In this document: positions 8,673-17,812 of the stretch, in pieces
Layout: every line of letters starts with the position of its first letter
Numbering within the stretch: the first letter of the stretch is position 1
Source: Bordetella parapertussis
GTDB lineage: Bacteria; Pseudomonadota; Gammaproteobacteria; Burkholderiales; SG8-39
Assembly (NCBI GenBank): GCA_945897475.1
Contig: CAMDFL010000024.1
Coordinates: forward strand, 1 to 39,057
Direction: 5' to 3'
DNA: 39,057 bases
Made by a program: the position numbers and the translations under genes
Notes under the pieces: model-generated
The model's database searches: none
What the model was told of the DNA's origin: nothing
Seen by the model: the letters and a program-made list of their open reading frames with translations, nothing else

Positions 8673-10106
8673 ATGTTTAAGAAAATAATCCTGTCTATGG
8701 CTCTGGCAATCATGCCGGGGTTGATATTTGCGCAGGTGAGGGACCTTCCGGATTTCACCGTTCTGGTTGAAAAGCAGGGACCCTCGGTGGTCAATATAAG
8801 CACCACCAGCGAGCGCCGGGCGGCAACCGGTACGCCGCAGGTCCCCGGTTTGAATGAAAACGACCCGCTCAATGACTTCTTCCGCCGCTTTATTCCTCGG
8901 CAGCCCGAGCCGGGCCAGGGCCAGGGGCCTCGACAATTCGAGAGTCGCTCGCTGGGCTCGGGATTCGTCATCAGCGGCGATGGCTATGTCCTGACTAATG
9001 CCCATGTTGTCAATAACGCCGATGAAATTACCGTAAAGCTCAATGACAAACGCGAATTCAAGGCCAGGGTAATAGGCGCGGACGCGCGCACCGATGTTGC
9101 ATTGCTGAAAATCGAGGCTACCGGTCTTTCCGCAGTCAGATTCGGCGATGCCAACAAGCTGAAGGTCGGGGAGTGGGTTCTGGCGATAGGGTCACCTTTC
9201 GGTTTTGACAATACCGTTACCGCCGGCATCGTGTCGGCCAAGGGCCGTAATCTTCCGCAGGAGAATTTCGTTCCTTTCATTCAGACCGATGTGGCGATCA
9301 ATCCTGGAAATTCCGGCGGACCACTGTTCAATATGCGCGGTGAAGTGATCGGCATTAATTCGCAAATTTACAGCCGTACCGGCACCTTCATGGGTTTGTC
9401 CTTCGCCATTCCAATCGACGTCGCGATGGATATTCAAAGTCAGTTACGCAGCACTGGCCGCGTGCAGCGGGGACGCATCGGGGTTGTCATACAGGAGGTT
9501 TCCCGCGAGTTGGCGGAATCCTTCGGATTGGCCAAACCGGTGGGCGCGCTGGTCAACGGCGTTGAAAAAGGCGGGCCTGCCGAAAAAGCGGGCGTCGTAT
9601 CCGGGGACATCATCACCAAGTTCAACGGGAAACCGGTGGAGAACTCCAGCGACCTGCCGCGTATCGTTGGTGGGACTCGGCCTGGAGTCAGCGTACCGAT
9701 GGAGATCTACAGAAAGGGCGCTACGCGCGATCTCAGCGTTGTCGTTGGCGAACTGCCCGAGGACCGCGTGGCCAGCCGGACCCCGGCGCAGGGACGTCCC
9801 GTGGAGCAAGCGGCCAACCGATTGGGTCTGGTGGTCAATGATCTCACCCCCGAGCAACGGCGCGATCTGAAGCTCAACGGAGGCGTCATTGTCGAGGATG
9901 TGCGGCAGGTGGCTCGTGGCGATGTGAGGAACGGGGACGTTATCACCGCAGTCACCACTCGCGGACAAACCACGGATATCGTTTCGGCGGATCAATTGAA
10001 TAAGCTGTTGACCCAGATTGACCGCAATTCCATTCTCACGCTTCACGTACGTCGCGGCGAGAGCAATCTGTTCGTAACCATTCGTGGCGAGACGCCAAGA
10101 GGGTGA
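8673..10106 (+). CDS. mucD: periplasmic serine protease DegP/MucD (HtrA family)
   Basis: This is a trypsin-like protease and chaperone that degrades misfolded envelope proteins. A signal peptide (residues 1-20, ending LIFA-Q) is followed by the protease domain with triad H111 (LTNAHVV), D141 (ARTDVALL) and S214 (NPGNSGGPL). Two PDZ domains follow (about 258-350 and 380-470). It is 477 aa, the usual MucD size. The frame opens upstream at 8598, but ATG 8673 has a purine-rich AGAGAGGG sequence and begins the signal peptide. Genes of this type are often named degQ or degP; sequence alone does not separate them. Confidence 0.93.
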   Translation: MFKKIILSMALAIMPGLIFAQVRDLPDFTVLVEKQGPSVVNISTTSERRAATGTPQVPGLNENDPLNDFFRRFIPRQPEPGQGQGPRQFESRSLGSGFVISGDGYVLTNAHVVNNADEITVKLNDKREFKARVIGADARTDVALLKIEATGLSAVRFGDANKLKVGEWVLAIGSPFGFDNTVTAGIVSAKGRNLPQENFVPFIQTDVAINPGNSGGPLFNMRGEVIGINSQIYSRTGTFMGLSFAIPIDVAMDIQSQLRSTGRVQRGRIGVVIQEVSRELAESFGLAKPVGALVNGVEKGGPAEKAGVVSGDIITKFNGKPVENSSDLPRIVGGTRPGVSVPMEIYRKGATRDLSVVVGELPEDRVASRTPAQGRPVEQAANRLGLVVNDLTPEQRRDLKLNGGVIVEDVRQVARGDVRNGDVITAVTTRGQTTDIVSADQLNKLLTQIDRNSILTLHVRRGESNLFVTIRGETPRG

Positions 10107-10225
10107 CAGGCACGAATCAAGCAGCGATTGAGCATCCGGTGTGCCAATTTTCCGGATTGCGATATCTGCTCGTAGCGGGTCCCGGCACGAAATGAAAATG
10201 CTATTCCAAGTGCTATTAGTGGGAC

Positions 10226-10297
10226 GGTTTCCCTCGGAAACCCGGTAAAATTCGGCTTCCAAGTAATGCAAAGGGTGCCTGCGCGGCACCTTTTTTG
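10226..10297 (+). promoter_or_regulatory. lepA leader with -10-like element and terminator-like hairpin
   Basis: The spacer contains a small hairpin (GGTTTCC/GGAAACC, 10226-10242) and a TAAAAT box at 10246-10251 that could be a -10. A textbook terminator shape follows: GGTGCC (10274-10279), a 5-base loop, GGCACC (10285-10290), then six T. The T-run ends one base before the lepA ATG at 10298. An AAAGG at about 10270-10274 lies at the foot of the hairpin and would come close to the start codon if the stem forms. Confidence 0.65.
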
Positions 10298-12091
10298 ATG
10301 CAATTCATCCGCAATTTCTCCATCATTGCCCACATCGATCACGGAAAATCGACGCTCGCGGACCGTTTTATTCAGCGTTGCGGCGGCCTTGCCGATCGTG
10401 AAATGGCGAGTCAGGTGCTGGACTCCATGGACATTGAACGCGAGCGCGGCATCACCATCAAGGCCCAGACTGCAGCATTGAATTATCGGGCCAGGGACGG
10501 CAAGACATACCAGCTAAACCTGATCGATACACCGGGGCACGTTGATTTTTCGTATGAAGTCAGCCGGTCCTTGTCCGCTTGCGAAGGTGCTCTGCTGGTG
10601 GTCGATGCCACCCAAGGCGTTGAAGCGCAGACCGTGGCGAATTGTTATACGGCGATCGAACAAGGCGTCGAAGTGGTGCCGGTGTTGAACAAGATCGATC
10701 TTCCCTCGGCGGACTGCGAGGCCGCGATCGAGCAGATCGAGGACGTCATTGGCATCCCGGCGCAGGACTCAATTCGGGCAAGTGCCAAAACAGGCTTGGG
10801 CATCGATGACATTCTCGAGGCGGTTGTGTCACGTATCCCGCCCCCAAGCGGCAATCCTGAGGGCGCGCTTAGGGCCCTGGTGATTGATTCCTGGTTTGAT
10901 AACTATGTCGGCGTGGTGATGCTGGTTCGCGTGGTGGACGGGGCGATCAGAACCAAGGAGAAATTGCTGTTTATGGCGACTGGCTCGGTGCATTTGTGCG
11001 AGCAAGTAGGTGTGTTCACTCCGAAATCCCAGTCGCGCGACCGGCTTGCTACCGGCGAAGTAGGGTTTGTTATATCGGGCGTCAAGGAGTTGCATGATGC
11101 CAAGGTGGGCGACACCATCACCACTGCGGATCGCCCTGCCAAGGAAGCTCTTCCCGGATTCAAGGAAATCCAGCCGCAAGTATTCGCCGGCTTGTACCCG
11201 ATCGAGACCAATCAATACGAAGCGCTTCGGGATGCGTTGATCAAGCTGAAGTTAAATGACGCGTCATTGCACTTCGAACCAGAAGTTTCGCAAGCTCTGG
11301 GATTCGGTTTTCGCTGTGGCTTTCTCGGCCTGCTGCATATGGATATCGTTCAGGAGCGCCTGGAGCGCGAGTATGCGATGGATCTGATTACCACCGCGCC
11401 GACGGTAGTCTACGAGGTGTTGATGCGCGATGGCAGCACTGTGATGGTTGAGAATCCCGCGAAGATGCCCGATCCCTCAAAGATCGAGGAAATTCGAGAA
11501 CCCATTATTACCGCGACGATCTTCGTGCCTCAGGAATACCTGGGCGCCATTATCACGTTATGCACACAAAAACGCGGTGTACAAAAGAACATGCAATATG
11601 TGGGGCGGCAGGTAATGCTGACCTACGAGATGCCCTTGAGCGAAGTGGTTATGGATTTCTTCGATAAGCTGAAGTCGGCCAGCCGCGGGTATGCCTCATT
11701 GGACTATGAGTTCAAAGAGTATCGATCGGCGGATGTCGTGAAGCTGGATGTCCTGATCAATGGAGACCGTGTAGACGCCTTGTCGTTGATGATTCATCGC
11801 GACAATGCAATCTATCGGGGGCGTGCACTTGCGGCCAAAATGCGCGAATTGATACCGAGGCAAATGTACGATGTTGCGGTGCAAGCGGCGATCGGTGCGA
11901 ATATTCTTGCCCGTGAGTCGATTAAGGCGTTGCGAAAAAACGTTTTGGCCAAATGTTACGGCGGTGACATCAGCCGAAAGAGAAAGCTTCTGGAGAAGCA
12001 AAAGGCCGGCAAGAAACGCATGAAGCAGGTCGGTACCGTCGAAATTCCCCAGGAAGCGTTTCTCGCGATTCTCCAGGTTGGCAGCAAATGA
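10298..12091 (+). CDS. lepA: elongation factor 4 (LepA)
   Basis: LepA is a ribosome-binding translational GTPase linked to elongation fidelity and initiation. GTPase motifs are G1 AHIDHGKST (residues 11-19), ERERGIT (G2), DTPGH (77-81) and NKID (131-134). The C-terminal LepA-specific region includes [11 protein letters not shown] and the basic tail with [22 protein letters not shown]. The length is 597 aa, standard. ATG 10298 gives the family's normal start ([18 protein letters not shown]), although the base before it ends a terminator-like T-run and no free Shine-Dalgarno sequence is seen. lepB follows after 42 bp, the usual pairing. Confidence 0.96.
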   Translation: MQFIRNFSIIAHIDHGKSTLADRFIQRCGGLADREMASQVLDSMDIERERGITIKAQTAALNYRARDGKTYQLNLIDTPGHVDFSYEVSRSLSACEGALLVVDATQGVEAQTVANCYTAIEQGVEVVPVLNKIDLPSADCEAAIEQIEDVIGIPAQDSIRASAKTGLGIDDILEAVVSRIPPPSGNPEGALRALVIDSWFDNYVGVVMLVRVVDGAIRTKEKLLFMATGSVHLCEQVGVFTPKSQSRDRLATGEVGFVISGVKELHDAKVGDTITTADRPAKEALPGFKEIQPQVFAGLYPIETNQYEALRDALIKLKLNDASLHFEPEVSQALGFGFRCGFLGLLHMDIVQERLEREYAMDLITTAPTVVYEVLMRDGSTVMVENPAKMPDPSKIEEIREPIITATIFVPQEYLGAIITLCTQKRGVQKNMQYVGRQVMLTYEMPLSEVVMDFFDKLKSASRGYASLDYEFKEYRSADVVKLDVLINGDRVDALSLMIHRDNAIYRGRALAAKMRELIPRQMYDVAVQAAIGANILARESIKALRKNVLAKCYGGDISRKRKLLEKQKAGKKRMKQVGTVEIPQEAFLAILQVGSK

Positions 12092-12133
12092 TCGCGCTTA
12101 CAGGTCAATGCGCGCACCGCAAAAAGGATTGAC

Positions 12134-12922
12134 ATGAATTTCGCGCTGATACTGTTTTCATTAACGGTCTTCACCGGATTGGTCGCACTGGCCGATTGGT
12201 TGTGGTTTCGAAAATGGCGTTCCGCCGACGCTCCAGAACCCTGGTGGGTCGAGTATCCGAAGAGCTTTTTCCCGGTGATTCTCCTGGTGTTTTTCCTGCG
12301 TTCATTTCTGGTGGAACCATTCAAGATTCCGACCGGATCGATGATCCCCACGTTGGCTATCGGTGATTTCATCTTGGTCAATAAATTCGAATACGGCGTT
12401 CGACTGCCCGTGATCAACAAAAAAATCGTGGACATTGGCGACCCCAAGCGCGGCGATGTCATGGTGTTTCGCTATCCCGATGATCCCTCGCTGGACTACA
12501 TCAAGCGAGTCGTGGGATTGCCTGGCGATCAAATCAGCTACCAGAATAAGCGCTTGAGCATCAACGGGGTCGAAGTGGCGGTTGAAGTTCTACCGGATTT
12601 CCTGCATCGTGAGCGGATTCACTATTCGCGTCATTTCAAGGAAAAACTCGGACCGGTGGAGCATTCAATCCTGATCGATGATGATGCGCCGGCCTCGATA
12701 CCGCCCATGACGCAGTTCCCATTTCGAGAAAATTGTCTCTACAATAGCCAGGGCGTTGTATGTACCGTACCCGCGGCGCACTATTTCATGATGGGTGACA
12801 ACCGTGACAGCTCGGCTGACAGCCGGGTTTGGGGCTTTGTACCCGACGCTAATATTGTCGGCAGGGCTTTTTTCATCTGGTTTAATTTTAGCGATATCGG
12901 CCGAGTCGGCGGTTTCAAATGA
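12134..12922 (+). CDS. lepB: signal peptidase I LepB
   Basis: LepB removes signal peptides from exported preproteins at the inner membrane. Two transmembrane segments lie at about residues 3-23 and 44-62. The Ser-Lys dyad is S69 in PTGSMIPTL and K124 in DYIKRVVGLPGD. The box-E motif GDNRDSSADSR is also present. It is 262 aa. An AAGGA sequence precedes the ATG. The stop overlaps a possible upstream start of the next gene. The lepA-lepB-rnc-era arrangement is conserved in proteobacteria. Confidence 0.95.
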   Translation: MNFALILFSLTVFTGLVALADWLWFRKWRSADAPEPWWVEYPKSFFPVILLVFFLRSFLVEPFKIPTGSMIPTLAIGDFILVNKFEYGVRLPVINKKIVDIGDPKRGDVMVFRYPDDPSLDYIKRVVGLPGDQISYQNKRLSINGVEVAVEVLPDFLHRERIHYSRHFKEKLGPVEHSILIDDDAPASIPPMTQFPFRENCLYNSQGVVCTVPAAHYFMMGDNRDSSADSRVWGFVPDANIVGRAFFIWFNFSDIGRVGGFK

Positions 12923-12933
12923 CGGAGAGCGAC

Positions 12934-13290
12934 ATGAACAGTCAAAAGGGCGTATCGATGGTGGCATTGATAGTGGTTCTTGTCGTGCTGATTATTTGCG
13001 CCGGACTCGGGATGAAAGTCGGACCGCCGTACATGGAATATCTGCAGATCAAGAAAGCAGTGACCGCGATCGTGGAGAGTGGCGAAGTACGGAGCGGTTC
13101 GGTTGCAGATGTTCGCAAAGCGTTCGATCGCCGTGCCCAAGTGGACGGCATCAGCGCGATTAACAGCCAGGATCTGGATATCAGTAAGGACGGTGGAGAT
13201 CTTGTGATCACCTTCGCCTACCCGCAAAAGGTGCCATTGGCTGGCAACGTCAGCTTATTGTTTGATTTCGCAGGTGGTACCAAGAAGTAG
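12934..13290 (+). CDS. DUF4845 single-pass membrane protein
   Basis: This is a 118-aa protein with a short polar N-terminus (MNSQKGVS) and one hydrophobic segment (about residues 8-28). A soluble domain follows with GPPYMEYLQIKKAV and, near the end, DLVITFAYPQKVPLAGNVSLLFDF. This matches DUF4845, a family regularly found between lepB and rnc in beta- and gammaproteobacteria. The function is unknown. The N-terminal segment, with a KG-S start before the hydrophobic run, looks somewhat like a type-IV-pilin-style leader, which is only a resemblance. ATG 12934 is chosen because GGAG lies 7 bases upstream; ATG 12919, overlapping the lepB stop, is an in-frame alternative. Confidence 0.85.
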   Translation: MNSQKGVSMVALIVVLVVLIICAGLGMKVGPPYMEYLQIKKAVTAIVESGEVRSGSVADVRKAFDRRAQVDGISAINSQDLDISKDGGDLVITFAYPQKVPLAGNVSLLFDFAGGTKK

Positions 13291-13317
13291 TAGAACATAG
13301 TAGATTGGGAGCGTGGC

Positions 13318-13998
13318 GTGGCGGCGGATCTGGATCGGTTACAAGAGGCCATTGGCTATCGGTTCGTGAATGTGGATCTGCTGCGCGAGGCCCTGACACA
13401 TCGCAGCTTTGGCCAGCCGCACAATGAGCGGCTCGAATTTCTTGGCGATAGCGTGCTCAACTGCGTGGTATCCGGAGAGTTATTTTCCCGCTACGGCGAT
13501 CTCAAGGAAGGCGAGTTGTCGCGTCTGCGCGCGCACCATGTGCGTCAGGAATCGCTGCACCTGGCTGCGCGCGATCTTGAGCTTGGCGGCTTTCTGCGCC
13601 TGGGCGAAGGTGAGCTGAAAAGCGGCGGATTCACGCGACCTTCCATCCTTGCCGATGCGTTCGAAGCATTGGTAGGTGCGGTCTATATGGATGGCGGTTA
13701 TGTACAGACGCAGCTGCTGTTACAGCGATTGCTTGATTCCCAACTTCGCGAAAGCAACCCTGATGCTTTCGGCAAGGACCCCAAAACTCTGCTGCAGGAG
13801 CATTTGCAGGGCCGGCGGATGGGCTTGCCGAAATATTCCGTCGTGTCCACCCAGGGGGCGGCTCACGATCAAAAATTCGACGTCGAATGTTTGATCGAAT
13901 CAATGTCAGTGCGCACCATGGGCTCTGGGGCAAGCCGGCGTGCCGCCGAGCAAGAGGCGGCCGAGCGTGCCTTCGAGAAAGTCAGTCGTGGCCACTGA
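13318..13998 (+). CDS. rnc: ribonuclease III
   Basis: RNase III cleaves double-stranded RNA, including the rRNA precursor. The catalytic signature NERLEFLGDSVLN is at residues 37-49, with E40 and D44 as metal-binding residues, and ADAFEALVGAVYMDGG carries the second acidic pair. The C-terminal part (about 150-224) is a double-stranded-RNA-binding domain ending in GASRRAAEQEAAERAF. It is 226 aa. The start is GTG 13318, six bases after GGGAG. It overlaps era by 11 bp, as in many proteobacteria, where RNase III also autoregulates this operon. Confidence 0.95.
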   Translation: MAADLDRLQEAIGYRFVNVDLLREALTHRSFGQPHNERLEFLGDSVLNCVVSGELFSRYGDLKEGELSRLRAHHVRQESLHLAARDLELGGFLRLGEGELKSGGFTRPSILADAFEALVGAVYMDGGYVQTQLLLQRLLDSQLRESNPDAFGKDPKTLLQEHLQGRRMGLPKYSVVSTQGAAHDQKFDVECLIESMSVRTMGSGASRRAAEQEAAERAFEKVSRGH

Positions 13999-14875
13999 TC
14001 TGCACAGGTGCGGATTAATCGCCGTGGTCGGCCGTCCCAACGTTGGTAAATCCACTTTGACCAATGCTTTGATCGGTGACCATATATCCATCACTTCCAG
14101 TAAGCCGCAAACAACCCGACATCAAATTAAAGGCATTTTGAGCTTGCCAGCAGCGCAGTTCATATTCGTCGACACACCCGGATTCCAGATACGACACCAG
14201 GACGCATTAAATCGAACAATGAATCGCAGCGTCAAACGTGCCTTGCGAGATGTTGATGTGGTGCTGATGGTAATCGAGGCGGGGCGATACGATATCGAGG
14301 ATCAACGAATCGTCGCCCAAATCCCCCCGGACATGCCGGTGGTGCTGGCAGTCAATAAAATAGACTCCCTGCCAAATGCGCAGCTCATACCCTTTCTGCA
14401 AACCTTTAATGACGCGTCGAAATTCACTCATTTGGTTCCGGTTAGCGCGGAGAAAAAAAGAAACATCGACACTTTATTGAAGGTGTTGCAACCGATATTG
14501 CCCGAGCGGGATTCTCTGTTCGACGAGGATTTCATCACCGACCGCAGCGAGCGATTTCTCGCCGCGGAAAGAATCCGGGAAAAACTTTTTCGGCAACTGG
14601 GCGACGAGGTCCCATATGGCGCGAGTGTTGTAATTGAAAAATTCGAACTGGTGGGCAATGTCCGGAGAATTTTTGCATCGGTCATCGTCGACAGGGCCGG
14701 CCACAAGCCAATTTTAATCGGTGCCGGCGGGAAGAAAATGAAAGCCGTATCCAGCGCGGCGCGCGTAGATCTTGAAAAACTTTTCGGTGGCAAGGTTTAT
14801 CTTGAGGTATGGGTAAAAGTCAGGGCCGGATGGACGGACAACGCGGCGGCGCTCACCGCTCTGGGGTATGACTGA
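13988..14875 (+). CDS. era: GTPase Era
   Basis: Era is a GTPase that binds the 3' end of 16S rRNA and assists 30S assembly. Motifs are GRPNVGKS (residues 15-22), DTPG (62-65) and NKID. A C-terminal KH domain includes GAGGKKMKAVSSAARVDLEKLF. From GTG 13988 the protein is 295 aa, normal for Era, and overlaps the end of rnc by 11 bp. The open frame begins upstream at 13940, but an earlier start would add residues absent from the family. The 3' end overlaps recO by 8 bp. Confidence 0.94.
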   Translation: MATDLHRCGLIAVVGRPNVGKSTLTNALIGDHISITSSKPQTTRHQIKGILSLPAAQFIFVDTPGFQIRHQDALNRTMNRSVKRALRDVDVVLMVIEAGRYDIEDQRIVAQIPPDMPVVLAVNKIDSLPNAQLIPFLQTFNDASKFTHLVPVSAEKKRNIDTLLKVLQPILPERDSLFDEDFITDRSERFLAAERIREKLFRQLGDEVPYGASVVIEKFELVGNVRRIFASVIVDRAGHKPILIGAGGKKMKAVSSAARVDLEKLFGGKVYLEVWVKVRAGWTDNAAALTALGYD

Positions 14876-15608
14876 TTCGGAGCGCGCGATATCCAGCGAC
14901 GCGCTACGCCAGGCGGGTGAGGGTTATGTCCTGCATAGCTACCCTTATAAAGAAACCAGTCTGCTGGTCGAGGCATTCACCCGAATTCAGGGACGGATTA
15001 CCTTTGTAGCAAGGAGCGCCCGCAGGCCACGATCGGCGATGCGTGGCACACTCATGGCCTTTCAGCCCTTGTCGCTAGCCTGGATTGGAAAGAGCGAAGT
15101 CAAGACATTGACTAAGGCGGAATGGCTGGGCGGGGTGAGCTTGCTGCGGGGCGAAGCATTGCTGTGTGGCTTTTATTTGAATGAATTATTGATGCGCCTG
15201 CTGGCTCGTGAGGATGCGCACGAATTCCTGTTTGATCGATATTCCGATGCGATGCGGAAACTTGCCTCTGGCATCGCGCCTGCTCCGATATTGCGGCGCT
15301 TTGAGAAAGCCTTGTTACGCGAATTGGGCTATGCCTTGTTACTCGATTGCGACGCCGCGACCGGTGCCCCGATCGACCCCGAGCGGTTCTACACCTACGA
15401 CCCTGAGAAGGGGCCGTTGCCCGCCATCGGCCGGGACGCCGACCGGGCAATATCTGGCCAGACCTTGTTGAGTATGTCCCGTGATGAGTTTGACGGCGCC
15501 AGTATGCTGACTGAGGCGCGAGGCCTGATGCGCACCCTCATCAATCACCGCCTCGAGGCGAGGCCATTGAACAGCCGAAGAGTATTCAAGGAGTTGCTGA
15601 ATCTATGA
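14868..15608 (+). CDS. recO: DNA repair protein RecO
   Basis: RecO works with RecR to load RecA on single-stranded DNA in the RecFOR pathway. The N-terminal OB-fold is recognisable from GYVLHSYPYKETSLLVEAFT and GRITFVARSARRP, and the helical C-terminal half includes LCGFYLNELLMRLL and LRRFEKALLRELGY. It is 246 aa, normal length. The zinc-binding cysteines found in some RecO proteins are not present. It overlaps era by 8 bp at the start and pdxJ by 4 bp at the end. Confidence 0.93.
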   Translation: MTDSERAISSDALRQAGEGYVLHSYPYKETSLLVEAFTRIQGRITFVARSARRPRSAMRGTLMAFQPLSLAWIGKSEVKTLTKAEWLGGVSLLRGEALLCGFYLNELLMRLLAREDAHEFLFDRYSDAMRKLASGIAPAPILRRFEKALLRELGYALLLDCDAATGAPIDPERFYTYDPEKGPLPAIGRDADRAISGQTLLSMSRDEFDGASMLTEARGLMRTLINHRLEARPLNSRRVFKELLNL

Positions 15609-16354
15609 TTGGACTGGGTGTCAATGTCGATCACGTAGCGACCCTCAGGCAGGCGCGGCGTACTTATGAGCCCGATCCCCTGCAGGCGGCGCGCGAGGCG
15701 CTCGCCGGCGGGGCGGGTGGCATTACTGTACATCTGCGTGAAGACCGGCGCCACATTCAGGACCACGACGTGCGGCGAATTCGCGATGGCCTGCGGGCTA
15801 AACTCAATCTCGAGATGGCGGCCACCGAGGAGATGGTGACGATAGCAGGTCAGATCAGACCGGATATGGCGATGCTGGTGCCCGAAGGCCGGCGCGAGAT
15901 AACTACGGAAGGAGGATTGGATATTCTCGCGCAGGAACAGTCTCTCAAGCAATCGGTGGCGAGAATCCGCGACTCCGGTATTCAGGTAAGCGCCTTTATC
16001 GACGCGGATCTCGGGCAAATCGAGGCGGCAGGACGCATTGGTGTGCAGGTATGCGAAGTGCATACCGGCCCGTATGCGCAAGCTTTTTACGATTCCGGTG
16101 GGGATACTATGGACCACGCAGTCGAGGCGGAATTGGCGAGGATACGCATGGCAGGGAGCGCAATCCAGGCTATGGGCATGCGATTCAACGCGGGACATGC
16201 CTTGAATTATGAAAACGTTGCGCCGATCGCCGCTTTGCCCGGCTTGTGGGAGCTTCACATCGGTCATGCCATAGTCAGCCGCGCGATGTTTACCGGCATG
16301 CGTGAGGCAGTGCGGGAGATGAAGGCGTTGATTTCTGGCGCGTGCGGCGCATGA
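15605..16354 (+). CDS. pdxJ: pyridoxine 5'-phosphate synthase PdxJ
   Basis: PdxJ condenses 1-deoxyxylulose 5-phosphate with 3-amino-2-oxopropyl phosphate to make pyridoxine 5'-phosphate. The N-terminus (LGVNVDHVATLRQARRT) and the HLREDRRHIQDHD, EVHTGPYA and NAGHALNYENV segments are family hallmarks of this TIM barrel. It is 249 aa. ATGA overlaps join it to both recO and acpS. The pdxJ-acpS pair is conserved in proteobacteria, although the two enzymes act in different pathways. Confidence 0.96.
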   Translation: MIGLGVNVDHVATLRQARRTYEPDPLQAAREALAGGAGGITVHLREDRRHIQDHDVRRIRDGLRAKLNLEMAATEEMVTIAGQIRPDMAMLVPEGRREITTEGGLDILAQEQSLKQSVARIRDSGIQVSAFIDADLGQIEAAGRIGVQVCEVHTGPYAQAFYDSGGDTMDHAVEAELARIRMAGSAIQAMGMRFNAGHALNYENVAPIAALPGLWELHIGHAIVSRAMFTGMREAVREMKALISGACGA

Positions 16355-16731
16355 TAAGCGGCATTGGCACCGATCTTTGCCGCATCTCGCGGATCGAGAA
16401 GTCGCTCAAGCGATTTGGAGACCGATTGGCGCGAAAGATCCTCTGCGATGATGAGTTTGCGAAATTTCGTGCCCATCGCAGCCCTGCGGCTTATCTGGCC
16501 AAACGATTTGCCGCCAAGGAAGCTTTTTCCAAGGCTATTGGTACGGGTATGCGATACCCGGTGCATTGGCGTAACGTCGCTGTCGCCAATGAGCGATCCG
16601 GCAAACCCACAATACAGTGCATTGGCTCGTTGGCGCAGTTGGTGCGCGAACGCGGCATCACTGCGATTCATGTGAGCCTGACCGATGAGCCTGATTTTGC
16701 CCTCGCATTTGTGATTCTGGAAAAACAATGA
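16351..16731 (+). CDS. acpS: holo-ACP synthase AcpS
   Basis: AcpS transfers 4'-phosphopantetheine from CoA to the serine of acyl carrier protein, here most likely S37 of the AcpP encoded at 3966. It is 126 aa. The metal-binding residues are D8 in GIGTDLCRI and E57 in KRFAAKEAFSKA. The start ATG 16351 overlaps the pdxJ stop (ATGA), and the in-frame GTG 16342 is less likely because the family begins at MISGIGTD. The stop overlaps the nagZ start, again by ATGA. Confidence 0.95.
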   Translation: MISGIGTDLCRISRIEKSLKRFGDRLARKILCDDEFAKFRAHRSPAAYLAKRFAAKEAFSKAIGTGMRYPVHWRNVAVANERSGKPTIQCIGSLAQLVRERGITAIHVSLTDEPDFALAFVILEKQ

Positions 16732-17738
16732 AAAAAAAATTGCCTCTAGGCCCGGTTATGGTCGACGTATGCGGCGTCTCGCTGGAGGCGGATGAACGCG
16801 AGATGCTTTGCCATCCTTTGATTGGAGGGGTGATTCTGTTTGCACGAAATTTCGAGTCCAGCGAACAACTGCGGGCACTTACCGGTTCGATTCGCGCACT
16901 AAGAGAACCGGAATTGCTGATTGCCGTGGATCATGAGGGCGGACGGGTGCAGCGGTTTCAACAAGGTTTTACGAAAATTCCGCCCATGGCGGAACTGGGG
17001 CGTCTTTGGAATGAGGGGCGAAAGGCAAGCGAAGCAGCCAAGGCAATAGGGACGGTGATAGCCCGTGAGTTGCTTGAACATGGTCTGGATTTCAGCTTCA
17101 CTCCGGTATTGGATGTCGCGTTTGGACGATCGAGTGTGATTGGAGACAGGGCGTTCGCTAGCGACCCTGGGATACTCGCGACGCTCGCCGGTGAGCTCGT
17201 TACCGGCCTCCACGAAGGCGGCGTCGCCTCGGTGGGCAAGCATTTTCCGGGGCATGGCCATGTGCAGGCCGATTCGCATACCGCGGTTCCGATTGACCCG
17301 CGCACTCGTCTTGAATTGGATCAATGCGATCTGCTGCCGTATCAAAAACTGATTCCAATGGGGTTGCGGGCCATCATGCCGGCGCACGTGATCTTTCCTG
17401 AGGTAGATGCACATCCCGCCGGATTCTCCAGGGTGTGGTTGAAGGAGATATTGCGGGGGGAGTTACGATTCGAGGGAATGATTTTTAGCGACGACCTATC
17501 GATGGAAGGCGCCAGCACCGCCGGCGACATCGTGGCGCGCGCCCGCGCCGCGTTTGATGCCGGTTGCGACATGGTGCTGGTGTGCAATGCCACGGCCGAC
17601 GCACAAACCTTGTTGAACAGCCTCGGTCCCCACGGCCTGGACGCGTCGCGCGCCCGGGCAATGCATGGCGACGCATCGCGCATGAATTCGGTGCCATACC
17701 AGGCGGCATTGAAGGTCATCGCCGCTTCGTTCGCATAA
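16728..17738 (+). CDS. nagZ: beta-N-acetylhexosaminidase NagZ
   Basis: NagZ is a cytoplasmic glycoside hydrolase family 3 enzyme. It removes N-acetylglucosamine from recycled anhydro-muropeptides and influences beta-lactamase induction in species with AmpC/AmpR. Motifs are AVDHEGGRVQRF, KHFPGHGHVQADSH (residues 171-184), with the catalytic His, and FSDDLSMEGA, with the nucleophilic Asp. It is 336 aa with no signal peptide, as expected. It overlaps acpS by ATGA. Its stop TAA is followed directly by the first ATG of the tandem-repeat array. Confidence 0.95.
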   Translation: MKKKLPLGPVMVDVCGVSLEADEREMLCHPLIGGVILFARNFESSEQLRALTGSIRALREPELLIAVDHEGGRVQRFQQGFTKIPPMAELGRLWNEGRKASEAAKAIGTVIARELLEHGLDFSFTPVLDVAFGRSSVIGDRAFASDPGILATLAGELVTGLHEGGVASVGKHFPGHGHVQADSHTAVPIDPRTRLELDQCDLLPYQKLIPMGLRAIMPAHVIFPEVDAHPAGFSRVWLKEILRGELRFEGMIFSDDLSMEGASTAGDIVARARAAFDAGCDMVLVCNATADAQTLLNSLGPHGLDASRARAMHGDASRMNSVPYQAALKVIAASFA

Positions 17739-17812
17739 ATGATTGCTTTGAACCGTCAATGATTGCTTTGAACCGTCAATGATTGCTTTGAACCGTCAAT
17801 GACTGCTTTGAA
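17739..17812 (+). repeat. 20-bp tandem repeat array (3 perfect copies plus a partial fourth)
   Basis: The unit ATGATTGCTTTGAACCGTCA occurs three times without change (17739-17758, 17759-17778, 17779-17798). A 14-base fourth copy with one mismatch (17799-17812) forms the start of the next gene. Each unit reads as a seven-codon ORF, MIALNRQ, whose TGA stop overlaps the next unit's ATG as ATGA. The first ATG directly follows the nagZ stop. This is consistent with recent slippage duplication and gives a chain of possible stop-restart events. Confidence 0.95.

Noticed and set aside
17739-17812. CRISPR-like array at the tandem repeats
   Set aside because: The repeats have no spacers between them and no cas genes are present.
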